Source: Kineothrix alysoides
GTDB lineage: Bacteria > Bacillota > Clostridia > Lachnospirales > Lachnospiraceae
Direction of reading: 5' to 3'
Length of the DNA: 64,000 nucleotides
Assembly (NCBI RefSeq): GCF_000732725.1
Contig: NZ_JPNB01000002.1
Coordinates: 744,001-808,000 of the forward strand
Part shown: positions 16,001 to 24,752 of the stretch, in pieces
Position numbering within the stretch: position 1 is the stretch's first letter
Layout: each line of letters starts with the position of its first letter
Made by a program: the position numbers and the translations under genes
The notes under the pieces: model-generated
Database searches by the model: none
Told to the model about the DNA's origin: nothing
What the model saw: the letters and a program-made list of their open reading frames with translations, nothing else

Positions 16001-17187
16001 ATCATCATTCTTTCTAACCGTGCCCCTAAACGGCTTAACAGCTCATTCGTGATTGTTTTTGTTTGTTCCGCCAGGTCATAGGCTGTTATTTCAGAGTTGC
16101 CGGATTTTCCAATTACAACGGCAATATCCCCACTCGTGACATTAGGAATATCAGATATATCAACTAATGTTTGGTCCATACAGATACGGCCTACAATTGG
16201 TGCTTCACAACCGTTTATTAAGACTTTTCCATTTCCGCAGGACAATGAACGAGGTAAGCCATCAGCATATCCGATTGCAAGGACAGCGATTTTTTTATCC
16301 CGGTTGGCAGTATACTGTAAACCATATCCGGCGTTTTCTCCCTTGAATAAATCTTTTACCGACGCCACTCTTGCTTTAACAGAAAGTACAGGGCGTAAAT
16401 CTATAGTACTATTAAGCATATCTTCACGATTACTAAGCACCCCATAAAGCGCAATTCCAATTCTCGCATAATCTCCCGATAATTCAGGATAATTTAACAA
16501 TCCATAGCTTGCTTGCAAGTGTATTTTAGGACAACTATAGCCACGCTCTTTTAGCCTGGAAATCACTTCAAGAAAAATCGTTCCCTGTTTCATAGTAAAG
16601 GCCTTTTGCTGCGTCATGGTATTATCAGCAGCGCATAAATGAGTATAAGCACCTTCTACAATAAGATTTTTACAGTGAAAGATATTACAAATATCATCCA
16701 TTTTTTCGCTGCGTTCGCCTAAACGGTGCATGCCTGTATCAATTTTTAAATGTACTTTGATTTTTTTACCATAAGCATTTAGTATCTTTGCATATGCATA
16801 ATCAATTACAGTCTGAATTAAGCGATATTTTCTCAATAAAAAAAACTGTTGGGGGCAGGTATATCCTAAAATTAAAATTTTCCCTTTTATACCATTACGC
16901 CGGAGTTCTACCCCCTCTAAAACAGTAGCCACGCAAAAACAGTGAACACCTAAAGAATTTAATTCCTTTGATACTAAAACAGCACCGTGGCCGTAAGCGT
17001 CAGCTTTTACTGCCGCCATCAGCTGGCAGCCGGACGGTAACAAATTGTATAGTTCGTTGACGTTATGGCGCAGGTTTTGGGAATTAAGTTCAATCCATGC
17101 GCGTCCCTCTCGATAAGGATACTGGGCATTTGCTGAAATAAGATTTCCAGTATAAAAACGATGCTGCGGTAAAACTACAGTCTTCAT
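15997..17187 (-). CDS. VanT-type serine/alanine racemase without membrane domain
   Basis: A 396-residue PLP-dependent racemase. The PLP lysine is in AVKADAYGHG near residue 61, the dimer-partner tyrosine region is ENAGYGLQYTANRD near 285, and the end has GRICMDQTLVDIS. The sequence from GRAWIELN onward resembles the C-terminal half of VanT, which makes D-serine for VanG-type ligases (family knowledge). Known VanT proteins are about 700 residues with an N-terminal membrane domain; here only a 25-residue soluble leader precedes the racemase. Its ATG overlaps the vanG stop by four bases. A plain alanine racemase role is possible, but the operon argues for D-serine supply. Confidence 0.85.
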   Translation of the reverse strand: MKTVVLPQHRFYTGNLISANAQYPYREGRAWIELNSQNLRHNVNELYNLLPSGCQLMAAVKADAYGHGAVLVSKELNSLGVHCFCVATVLEGVELRRNGIKGKILILGYTCPQQFFLLRKYRLIQTVIDYAYAKILNAYGKKIKVHLKIDTGMHRLGERSEKMDDICNIFHCKNLIVEGAYTHLCAADNTMTQQKAFTMKQGTIFLEVISRLKERGYSCPKIHLQASYGLLNYPELSGDYARIGIALYGVLSNREDMLNSTIDLRPVLSVKARVASVKDLFKGENAGYGLQYTANRDKKIAVLAIGYADGLPRSLSCGNGKVLINGCEAPIVGRICMDQTLVDISDIPNVTSGDIAVVIGKSGNSEITAYDLAEQTKTITNELLSRLGARLERMMI

Positions 17188-18362
17188 TTATTCACTGCCC
17201 GTTCAATCGCTGTTGAGATAATCTGCTCAAGTGACATACCGGCAGCTTTCAGCATATTAGGAAAACGACTATGAACTGTAAATCCGGGGATTGTATTTAC
17301 CTCGTTAAATACAATTGTTCCGGAAGCAGACAAAAACATATCAACTCGCCCAAATCCCTGGCAACCTAATGCCTTGAAAATTGTTTTTGCCGTTCTCTTC
17401 ATCTTTTCTGCTGTCACAGCGTCTATTCGTGCGGGAACATGAATAGCAGACGTTTTCAGCGTATATTTTTCAGTAAAGCTGAAGAATCCGTCTGCAAGTT
17501 CTATTTCATCTACTTCACCAATAATCAGGTTATTATCTTTGTTTTCTAAAACGGCGCAGCCTACCTCAAAACCAGAAATGCACTCTTCAATAATGACCCT
17601 TTCATCATACTCAAAGGCTAACTTTATAGCCGCCGGAAAGTCATGGCGGTTTGTTACTTTCGTAATGCCGTAAGATGATCCTGCCCTTACCGGCTTTACA
17701 AACTGGGGATATCCTATCCGTTCTGCTTGTATAAAGGCCTCTTCTTCGTCCATATTCTTTTCAAGAACAAAAGAAATTGGAACAGATATTCCCGCCGCAC
17801 GAACGAGCTTATGTGCTATATCCTTGTCCATGCACAACGCAGAAGAAAGAGTACCGCAGCCTGCAATGGGAATACCCGCAAGTTCAAACACCCCCTGCAC
17901 CGTTCCGTCCTCACCGTTTTTTCCATGCAAGACGGGAAAAGCCACATCAATATGAACTTTTTCAATTTTGTTATTTTCAAACATAAGCAAATCATGTTCA
18001 GCTCTATTAAGCGATACCATTACGGGGGTGCAATCAAAAGTATTACACCATGTATCTGCTGTTATTTTTTCAATATCACCATCAAACTTAAACCAATTCC
18101 CTTTTGATGAAATACCTATCAATATGGGAGTGTATTTTTCCTTATTCATGTGGCTGATTACCGCATAAGCAGATTCAAGCGACACGCTGTATTCTGATGA
18201 ACAACCGCCAAAAATAACTGCAATATTTTGGCGTAATTGCGGACAACGCTTTAGAAGTTTTTTATTCACGCTTTCCTTGAAATCTTTTGAAGTTGCAATA
18301 TCTTCCGCTGCCTTTTGTAACGCAGTTTCAGTTTCTTTTCTAAAATTATTTTCCAAGTTCAT
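17184..18362 (-). CDS. vanG: D-Ala:D-Ser ligase, VanG type
   Basis: A 392-residue ATP-grasp ligase. Residues from NIAVIFGGCSSEYSVSLESA (46-65) to the end track VanG of enterococci, including FPVLHGKNGEDGTVQG, KPVRAGSSYGITKV and VFNEVNTIPGFTVHSR. The segment TEKYTLKTS carries the EKY motif associated with D-Ser-accepting ligases. The product D-Ala-D-Ser lowers vancomycin affinity of the cell-wall precursor. The N terminus has about 44 extra charged residues before the ligase fold, with no alternative ATG inside, which is unusual. The start has an AAGAGGG site. It follows vanY by 14 bases. Confidence 0.9.
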   Translation of the reverse strand: MNLENNFRKETETALQKAAEDIATSKDFKESVNKKLLKRCPQLRQNIAVIFGGCSSEYSVSLESAYAVISHMNKEKYTPILIGISSKGNWFKFDGDIEKITADTWCNTFDCTPVMVSLNRAEHDLLMFENNKIEKVHIDVAFPVLHGKNGEDGTVQGVFELAGIPIAGCGTLSSALCMDKDIAHKLVRAAGISVPISFVLEKNMDEEEAFIQAERIGYPQFVKPVRAGSSYGITKVTNRHDFPAAIKLAFEYDERVIIEECISGFEVGCAVLENKDNNLIIGEVDEIELADGFFSFTEKYTLKTSAIHVPARIDAVTAEKMKRTAKTIFKALGCQGFGRVDMFLSASGTIVFNEVNTIPGFTVHSRFPNMLKAAGMSLEQIISTAIERAVNK

Positions 18363-18376
18363 TGAACAGCCCTCTT

Positions 18377-19222
18377 TCAGTTTGTTTTATTGAGATATTC
18401 TTCCAGACAAATATCTTGATTGTATATATCTTCAGCAGCTTCCATTCCGACATAACGATAATGCCAAGGCTCATTAATTACTCCCGTTATATCTGTTTTA
18501 TGAGCCGGATAACGACGGATAAACCCGAATTTATAGCTATTTTGACTGAGCCATTCATATACTTCTTTTCCGGTGGAATGAATACCATCCGCATTGATGT
18601 CCACTCCAAGCCCCAACTGGTGTTCACTTGTTCCGGGAATTGCTACCCACTCTTCGGCTTTAGTCGTTGCCTCTTCGAATGCATAGCCCTCGGCTTGGTA
18701 TTCAGCAATTTTTTCGTCCATTAAATTCTGCTGTTTTTGTGTGGTTCTGTACCCAGACGCTACAACAGGATAAATGTTATCGCTTCCTGCGGCATCAAAC
18801 ATTTCCCGCAATGCCGGATATATCCGTTTATCTATGCATTGTCCGTCTGCAAATTCTGTTAATTCTACCTCGTATCCATCCGGAATGCGGTTCCATTTAT
18901 TTACTAAAATCAAACACCATGCGGTTTCTTCAGCATCGGTTTTATCAAGATTGTTTTCCTCATTGGCTATTGAATCGGCATGAAAATCGGTATCATTTGT
19001 CTCAACGGCAGAATTAAGAATTTTAGGCTGTTTATCTTCGCCAACCGGATCATTGTTTGATAACAGACCAAAACCCAACATTGTTGCAGCAAGACAGTAA
19101 CACACCAATAAAGCTAATAAAAATAAACGTATGCGTCTGAGGAGCCGGGCTTTGCGTCTTAATTTCTTGCGCGGTTTATGTTTATGTCTATTAATATCAT
19201 CATTGCTTGAATATTCTTTCAT
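18377..19222 (-). CDS. vanY: Membrane-anchored D,D-carboxypeptidase, VanY type
   Basis: A 281-residue protein with a basic N terminus and one transmembrane segment at about residues 32-53, then a low-complexity acidic linker and a VanY peptidase domain. The zinc-site motif SEHQLGLGVDI lies near residue 197 and EPWHYRYVG near 252, together with the substrate region ASGYRTTQKQQ. VanY trims the terminal D-Ala from pentapeptide precursors outside the membrane. The domain is related to VanXY, but the anchor points to VanY. No separate VanX or soluble VanXY is present in the operon. Confidence 0.88.
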   Translation of the reverse strand: MKEYSSNDDINRHKHKPRKKLRRKARLLRRIRLFLLALLVCYCLAATMLGFGLLSNNDPVGEDKQPKILNSAVETNDTDFHADSIANEENNLDKTDAEETAWCLILVNKWNRIPDGYEVELTEFADGQCIDKRIYPALREMFDAAGSDNIYPVVASGYRTTQKQQNLMDEKIAEYQAEGYAFEEATTKAEEWVAIPGTSEHQLGLGVDINADGIHSTGKEVYEWLSQNSYKFGFIRRYPAHKTDITGVINEPWHYRYVGMEAAEDIYNQDICLEEYLNKTN

Positions 19223-19336
19223 TCATAATAACCCTTCTTTGCCATTTGGATAAATGCAGATATAAAAAGCTCCTGTCCAGTAATTATCTTACCAAACAGA
19301 AGCTACATTGATTTTAATATTCAGTTATTTAATTCC

Positions 19337-19352
19337 TAAGAAAATCCTAATA
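19337..19352. promoter_or_regulatory. Candidate VanR site before vanY
   Basis: TAAGAAAATCCTAATA lies in the 146-base gap between vanS and vanY. The complement of 21289-21304, upstream of vanR, is the same at 15 of 16 positions. AGGAAAAT-type half-sites lie nearby. A shared element in both van promoters suits a VanR operator; this is inference. Confidence 0.5.
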
Positions 19353-19368
19353 TCCGATTGATATTTTC

Positions 19369-20508
19369 CTAAACCGGCTGCGGCAAAATAACAGTAAATA
19401 TAATCGTATTGTTTTCGCTTTGTGCTTCAATGTTTCCGCCATGTAAAGATACAATCTCCTTTGCTATCGCTAAACCAAGGCCAGCGCCTCCTGTATTTGA
19501 AGTTCGGGCTTCGTCCATCCGGTAAAACTTCTCAAAAATTGCAGATAGCTCTTCCCTCGGAATCGTTTGTCCTTGGTTCTGAAATGAGATTACTACTTTG
19601 TCATTCTGCTCCTCGGCAGAGATAATAATTTCTGTATTCGGATAGCTGTAAGCCACCGCATTTTTCAATATATTATTAAAGACCCTTGCTAATATTCCAG
19701 GGTCGGCATAAGCAGTAAGATTTTCGTCAGCTTTCAGTATTGCGTTATTTCCATTTAAAGAGAGAATAGGCGTAAGCTCATCTGTTAATTGTACGAGCAT
19801 ATAATAAAGGTCTACATTTCCTTTTTCTATTTTGATCTGCTGCAGATTATAGCGCGTGATTTCAAAAAACTCATTTATCATCTTTTCTAAACGATATGCT
19901 TTATCTAGGGTTATATGCAGATATTTAGTTTTCTGTTCCATTGGCATATCGGGCGCCTCTTCCAATAAACTTAAATACCCGATTACAGATGTAAGGGGTG
20001 TCTTTATATCATGCGCAAGATACATGACTAAATCATTTTTTCTCTGTTCTGCCAACTGCACTTCCAGTTTGCGTTTTTCAAGCGTTTGTTTTACTGTATT
20101 CAACTTTTTTTCTATAGCCGACATTTCGGGTAATAGTTGGATTTCTGATTCATCTTCATTTAGCAAAGCATCAATGCCTTGATTTATTATATTAAAATAT
20201 TGAGTAAACCAATTAAGGAAAAAGCGAAGCAGTACAAAAAAAATAATAGCAATAGCCGCCATCCAAATTATATTCCTATTGTTACGAAATATTTGCTGAT
20301 ACAGGCTAAGAGCACCATAATAATCTATTCTGAGACTCCGCCGGAATATAGAAACAATCCAATCACCGCCGTTATTCCGCCATAAAAATGTATATAGAAC
20401 AGAAATAACTATGAAAGCAATAATTACCATACCAAGAAGGCGAAAGAACATCTTTGATTTCAGTTGCGCATAATCAGCTTTGTTAACTTTTCTATATTTG
20501 TGTTTCAA
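19369..20508 (-). CDS. vanS: Sensor histidine kinase VanS
   Basis: A 379-residue kinase closely similar to VanS of the VanA/VanG class. I start it at TTG (20506-20508), which gives LKHKYRKVNKADYAQLKSKM, because known VanS proteins begin this way and it falls inside the vanR end (17-base overlap). Two transmembrane segments near residues 22-42 and 75-95 flank an outer loop with GDWIVSIF. The H-box MYLAHDIKTPLTSVIGYLSL and the ATP site NILKNAVAY, GAGLGLAIAKE are intact. It senses glycopeptides or their effect on the wall and phosphorylates VanR. Confidence 0.93.
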   Translation of the reverse strand: MKHKYRKVNKADYAQLKSKMFFRLLGMVIIAFIVISVLYTFLWRNNGGDWIVSIFRRSLRIDYYGALSLYQQIFRNNRNIIWMAAIAIIFFVLLRFFLNWFTQYFNIINQGIDALLNEDESEIQLLPEMSAIEKKLNTVKQTLEKRKLEVQLAEQRKNDLVMYLAHDIKTPLTSVIGYLSLLEEAPDMPMEQKTKYLHITLDKAYRLEKMINEFFEITRYNLQQIKIEKGNVDLYYMLVQLTDELTPILSLNGNNAILKADENLTAYADPGILARVFNNILKNAVAYSYPNTEIIISAEEQNDKVVISFQNQGQTIPREELSAIFEKFYRMDEARTSNTGGAGLGLAIAKEIVSLHGGNIEAQSENNTIIFTVILPQPV

Positions 20509-21196
20509 TTTTATACCCCACTCCCCATATCGTTTTGATGTACTTCGGATTGTCCACAGTATCATCCATTTTTTCACGCAAATGACGAATATGAACGGTT
20601 ATCGTGTTGTTGCTCTTGTTGTAATATTCGTCTTTCCAAATTCTATGAAACAATTCTTCTGCACTTACGACACTGCCTTTCTGCTCTAAAAGAATACGGA
20701 GTATAGAAAATTCAGTAGGAGTGAGTGCAAGCGGCCTTTCGTTCAAAAGGCATTCATGTGTTTTAATATCCATTACCAAACCTGAATGGACGATGACAGT
20801 ATCTTCCGTATCCTCGGAACGTGACAGATTGTATTTTTTATACCGCCGTAGCTGCGCTTTTACTCTTGCTACCATTTCAAGAGGTCGAAAAGGCTTTGTA
20901 ATATAATCATCTGCACCTAATGTTAAGCCTGTAATTTTATCAATTTCTTCATCTTTTGCTGTCAGCATAATAATCGGGTAAGTATATTTCTCCCGGATTT
21001 TTTGACATAATTTAAACCCATTCATATCCGGAAGCATAACGTCCAATATTGCAAGGTCAAGTTCGTTCGTCACAATATAGGCAAGAGCATCCCTTGCTGA
21101 ATAAAATTTAAAAACAGTGTAGCCTTCATTTGTTAAATATAATTCAATTAAATCTCCAATTTCATGTTCATCGTCTACAACAAGTATTTTTTCCAA
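20492..21196 (-). CDS. vanR: Response regulator VanR
   Basis: A 234-residue OmpR-type regulator. The receiver part KILVVDDEHEIGDLIELYL, the Asp in LAILDVMLPDMNG near residue 51 and TLGADDYITKPFRPLEMVAR match VanR. The C-terminal winged helix ends VHIRHLREKM and GVGYKIETQI. The start codon is TTG at 21194-21196 with AAAGGAG upstream. It heads the five-gene operon vanR-vanS-vanY-vanG-vanT. The sequence TATTAAGATTTTCTTA at 21289 lies in its promoter region. Confidence 0.93.
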   Translation of the reverse strand: MEKILVVDDEHEIGDLIELYLTNEGYTVFKFYSARDALAYIVTNELDLAILDVMLPDMNGFKLCQKIREKYTYPIIMLTAKDEEIDKITGLTLGADDYITKPFRPLEMVARVKAQLRRYKKYNLSRSEDTEDTVIVHSGLVMDIKTHECLLNERPLALTPTEFSILRILLEQKGSVVSAEELFHRIWKDEYYNKSNNTITVHIRHLREKMDDTVDNPKYIKTIWGVGYKIETQI

Positions 21197-21502
21197 TATA
21201 AATATAATGCTCCTTTCCTTTGCATTGTAAATAACGTCTTATTTTAGCAAATAGTCATAAATAATTTGTAATTTTTAGAATAAGATATTATTAAGATTTT
21301 CTTATTTTTTAGCAGTTTGCTGCACGGAAATATAATCCGTAATCACCAGCCCTTTCGGTTTCAAGCAATATTATATGCGGACATCAGAATAATAACAATA
21401 TATAAGCAAAAAACATGGCTTGCCATCACCATTGGGCGAATTGGCACGGGATACCTAAAAACCCTGTATGTGCCCGATTTTTTGTTATGCAGCCCCTATA
21501 CT
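21197..21502. other. Intergenic: vanR promoter region, otherwise nothing recognised
   Basis: The first 110 bases are AT-rich and hold the vanR ribosome site and the candidate VanR element at 21289-21304. The remaining part up to the AraC stop contains open frames in no consistent direction and no family that I recognise; it could include decayed sequence. Confidence 0.5.
21289..21304. promoter_or_regulatory. Candidate VanR site before vanR
   Basis: TATTAAGATTTTCTTA; its complement matches the element before vanY at 15 of 16 bases. It lies about 93 bases upstream of the vanR start. Confidence 0.5.
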
Positions 21503-22474
21503 CTACGTATTATGATAAAATCCCGAATCCGCCTGATAACGTCTCATCCGATATTTCAGCGGAGTACAGCCATATGTCTTCTGGAACTTCTTAATAAAAT
21601 TGGAGGGATAACCATACCCCGCATCCCTGGCAATTTCAGCTATGCTCTTCTCCGTCGTTACAAGTAGGTTTGCGGCATGGGACATTCTTAGAGAAGCAGT
21701 ATATTCTCCGATAGTCATATGGTAATATTCGAAAAATCCCGCTTTCAACTTCTGGGAATTAATAAGCAGCGTCCGGCTGAGTGCCTCGATGGTTGGAGGA
21801 TGAGTGAACTCCTCCGTTAGTATATTATGGGCGCGCTGAATGCTCTGAAAATCCTTCTGATAGGAAAATGAGGTACGCGCCTGATACCTTTTGCTCTCCA
21901 AAAGAATTCCCATGCACTCTAAGATTGCAGCCTCCAATAAAAGACCGTTCAAGCAGTCTTCTTCGTCCCTTATTAACAAGCGCTGTAAAATAACCATAAT
22001 TTCCGCAGGGAGATAACGCTTGGTATGATTTTCCGAAAATTGCTCCAAGGGGTTAAAGTCAGGAAAACGAATGGCGATTTCCTGGAGGAATGCCGGATAA
22101 ATCGTAAATTCTGCTCCATAAAAATGGTCGCCGGGCTTCCACGCCTGCCTCCCTTTCAAATTTCTCTCCAGTACAAGAAAAGCGGAAGACTCAAAGGAGG
22201 AAACAGGCTGACGTTCCAATTGAAATCTCGTCTTACCTTCATAAACGATTCCAAAGCGCAAAAAAGGCTCCGGCGTGTTGAACTGAACCACAAAAGAACG
22301 GGGAATGGTATAATCGGCAATTCCAAAATCATAAAAGCCCGGCTTTGTATAAAGGTGAAAATAGCCGTTTTTCGGATTTTCATATAAAGTATAATTTTCT
22401 TTTTCTATAGCCTGAAAGTCCAGCTCGCGCAACATAATCCGGCGAAATTCATTAGGATTTTCTGAATGATACAT
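21503..22474 (-). CDS. AraC-family regulator, probably of siderophore uptake
   Basis: A 323-residue regulator. The C-terminal 110 residues hold the two helix-turn-helix motifs, with IEALSRTLLINSQKLKAGF and SIAEIARDAGYGYPSNFIKK, ending in GCTPLKYRMRR. The N-terminal 200 residues form the ligand-sensing half typical of the siderophore-responsive AraC group, with no signal peptide. It is divergent from a complete iron-siderophore type importer, separated by 260 bases containing a strong promoter and operator. That arrangement matches AraC regulators that sense the imported siderophore, which is inference here. Confidence 0.88.
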   Translation of the reverse strand: MYHSENPNEFRRIMLRELDFQAIEKENYTLYENPKNGYFHLYTKPGFYDFGIADYTIPRSFVVQFNTPEPFLRFGIVYEGKTRFQLERQPVSSFESSAFLVLERNLKGRQAWKPGDHFYGAEFTIYPAFLQEIAIRFPDFNPLEQFSENHTKRYLPAEIMVILQRLLIRDEEDCLNGLLLEAAILECMGILLESKRYQARTSFSYQKDFQSIQRAHNILTEEFTHPPTIEALSRTLLINSQKLKAGFFEYYHMTIGEYTASLRMSHAANLLVTTEKSIAEIARDAGYGYPSNFIKKFQKTYGCTPLKYRMRRYQADSGFYHNT

Positions 22475-22580
22475 ATAGACCTCCTCTCTTCATAATTCTT
22501 GCATTGTTCATAACCTTTATTATATTGGATTGTAAAAATAATTCAATCAGATAATAAAATAATGAGAAAAGATAAAATAG

Positions 22581-22634
22581 TTGCATACGACTAACCGCTT
22601 TGCTATAATGCAAAGGTCGTTAGTTGAAACTAAC
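22581..22634 (+). promoter_or_regulatory. Promoter with a metal-box-like operator before the iron importer
   Basis: TTGCAT (22581-22586) and TATAAT (22604-22609) are spaced by 17 bases. Just downstream, at the expected transcription start, is the palindrome GTTAGTTGAAACTAAC (22619-22634). TTAG-n-CTAA palindromes are typical of DtxR/IdeR-type iron repressors, so repression by iron-loaded regulator is a reasonable reading. The sequence facts are direct; the regulator is inferred. Confidence 0.65.
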
Positions 22635-22662
22635 TTTTTCGAAAAAGATGTTCTTCTATTTC

Positions 22663-22693
22663 TGCGAGCTTTTGTCTGCGCCGTAAGCTCGCA
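22663..22693 (+). promoter_or_regulatory. Leader hairpin before the binding-protein gene
   Basis: TGCGAGCTT and its exact complement AAGCTCGCA flank a 13-base loop in the 5' untranslated region, 42 bases before the start codon. There is no T-run, so it is not a terminator; it may stabilise the message. Confidence 0.5.
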
Positions 22694-22734
22694 ACATAAG
22701 AAAAATTTGCGCAGGTACGAGGAGAAATGAAAAA

Positions 22735-23763
22735 ATGAAGAAAAAATTTATAATATTATTGACAACCGCCGTGATGAGTTTTGGTGTCTTAGCGGGCTGC
22801 GGCAGTTCAGCAGCAGAAACACAAGGTAATGTAAATACAGCAGAAAGTACAAATCCAAGTAATGATCCAAATGAGAAACAAGACGAAAGTCCAAGCACCG
22901 GTGAGACAGACACTGCCGAAGCGGATACGATTACCGTTACTGACGCCAGAGGCGAGGTTGTAATCCCTGCAAATCCTGAACGTATCGTTGACTTAAGCGG
23001 AAACAGCGATATTTTAAGTGTGTACGGATACACGGTCATAGGTACTGCGAACTCTGACGCTTATGATTATACCAAATTCCCCTCCTATCTAGAAGACACT
23101 CTAAAGGATGCTAAAATTCTTGGCTACAGCATGCAGGACACTATGGATATCGAGGGTATCTTGGAGTTAGAGCCGGATTTGATCATCATTTCCAGTGTTC
23201 AGGAAAAAATGTATGAGCAGCTTCAGGAAATTGCTCCTACCGTCATGATCGAACTGGCACAAATTAACTGGCGGGATGACATCAATGCCTTTGCAAAAAT
23301 TATGGGAAAGGAAGATGTAGCCTCACAGTGGCTGGCGGATTATGATAAGAAGGCAAGCGACAAGGGCACAGAAATCAAAGCAGCTTACGGTGAAGAAACA
23401 ACCTATCTGGCATTTCTTGCCAGCGGCGGGCAGCTCTATGTCTTTGATGCTGCAGGAATCGGAAGCGTAATGTACGAGGATATGGGACTTGCCAAGCCTG
23501 CCAATATGCCCGCGCAGGATAACATCAGTCTGCCCGTAATAAGCTATGAGGGACTTGCCGAGTTGGATCCCGATTACATATTTGTAGCGGCTACCGAAGC
23601 GGATATGGAGAGTTTAAAGCAAAGCAGCATCTATAACAGTATGCGCGCTGTAGAAGACGGAAATGTAGTAGAGCTTCCTTCCAGCCCTTACTTCAATATG
23701 GGTTATAGCTGTATTGGAAGGGAAGTCTTTTTAGCGGAATTTACCGGTTTAATGGAGCAATAA
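22735..23763 (+). CDS. Iron-siderophore type substrate-binding lipoprotein
   Basis: A 342-residue lipoprotein. The signal peptide ends in the lipobox LAGC at residues 18-21, followed by a Ser/Asn/Glu-rich linker. The FecB/BtuF-type fold starts at ITVTDARGEVVIPANPERIV and continues with LELEPDLIIISS and the long connecting helix. It captures a ferric chelate outside the cell and delivers it to the two permeases encoded next. The start has GAGGAG a few bases upstream. The gene is the first of a four-gene operon under the promoter at 22581. Confidence 0.92.
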   Translation: MKKKFIILLTTAVMSFGVLAGCGSSAAETQGNVNTAESTNPSNDPNEKQDESPSTGETDTAEADTITVTDARGEVVIPANPERIVDLSGNSDILSVYGYTVIGTANSDAYDYTKFPSYLEDTLKDAKILGYSMQDTMDIEGILELEPDLIIISSVQEKMYEQLQEIAPTVMIELAQINWRDDINAFAKIMGKEDVASQWLADYDKKASDKGTEIKAAYGEETTYLAFLASGGQLYVFDAAGIGSVMYEDMGLAKPANMPAQDNISLPVISYEGLAELDPDYIFVAATEADMESLKQSSIYNSMRAVEDGNVVELPSSPYFNMGYSCIGREVFLAEFTGLMEQ

Positions 23764-23768
23764 ATAGT

Positions 23769-24752
23769 ATGAAAAGAAATACGATCATTTTAACAGCAGC
23801 CGGTGTGCTGCTGTTATTTGCGGGCATGATTATGTCCGTTCATATCGGTGCGAAAAATATCCCCGTTTCAGAAATTTACCGGGCTTTTTTTCATTATGAT
23901 GATTCTCTAAATGCCAAACTCGTACGCGAGGTGCGCCTGCCTCGAATGCTCTTGGCCGTACTGGTAGGCGGGATGCTTTCTTTGGCGGGGACTATGATGC
24001 AGGGCATTATGCGCAATCCTATCGCGGAGCCTTCCGTCATGGGTGTAACCCAAGGGGCTACGCTGGCAGTATCCATTGCCGCAGTGTCCTCCTTTGCGGG
24101 CGGCATATACGGCAATTTTTTCATGGGCTTGCTGGGCGCTGCCGGGAGCGGCATCCTGATACTCGTATTTACCATGGGAAAAGCCTCTAATCAGAGCATT
24201 TCCAGAATCCTGCTGGCCGGAACGGCCCTAAGTACCTTCTTTCTTTCCCTAGCCTCCGTGGTGGCCTTATTGGGAAACCGCTCACAGGAACTGGCCTTCT
24301 GGGTAGCGGGCGGCTTGCGTCAGGCCGGCTGGGTTCAAGTAGCTGTCGTCGCTGCAGCCGGCGGCTTTTTTTCCATACTCGCATTTTCTTACGCCGGAAA
24401 AATCAACATTATCAGCCTCGGTGATGATGCTGCTGCCGGGCTGGGGATTTCTCCGGAAAGGATAAAGCTTCTTATTATATTGTACCTCGTCCCGATTTGC
24501 GGCGTCTGTGTGGCGGCTGCGGGCAACATTGGATATCTGGGGTTGTTCGTACCTCATATTATACGCAAGCTGATAGGAAATGACTACCGCAGGCTAATGC
24601 CCCTTTCCTTTTTATATGGAAGCACTATCCTCGTACTGGCGGACATTGCCGCCCGGACTATCTCGGCTCCTTATGAGCTTCCTGTGGGACTTTTTACCGC
24701 CTGCATGGGTGTTCCCGTATTTTTAATGCTGGTAAGAAAGGAGAAAAGATAG
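23769..24752 (+). CDS. FecCD-family ABC permease
   Basis: A 327-residue membrane protein with about nine or ten helices. Family marks are LVREVRLPRMLLAVLVGGML, AGTMMQGIMRNPIAEPSVMG and GYLGLFVPHIIRKLIGNDYR near residue 255, the last carrying the loop that docks on the ATPase. It pairs with the following permease as a heterodimer for ferric-siderophore import. The gene begins five bases after the binding-protein gene and its stop touches the next ATG. Confidence 0.95.
   Translation: MKRNTIILTAAGVLLLFAGMIMSVHIGAKNIPVSEIYRAFFHYDDSLNAKLVREVRLPRMLLAVLVGGMLSLAGTMMQGIMRNPIAEPSVMGVTQGATLAVSIAAVSSFAGGIYGNFFMGLLGAAGSGILILVFTMGKASNQSISRILLAGTALSTFFLSLASVVALLGNRSQELAFWVAGGLRQAGWVQVAVVAAAGGFFSILAFSYAGKINIISLGDDAAAGLGISPERIKLLIILYLVPICGVCVAAAGNIGYLGLFVPHIIRKLIGNDYRRLMPLSFLYGSTILVLADIAARTISAPYELPVGLFTACMGVPVFLMLVRKEKR

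Noticed and set aside
18377-19222. VanXY bifunctional peptidase
   Set aside because: The motifs would allow it, but the N-terminal membrane anchor and long linker fit VanY.
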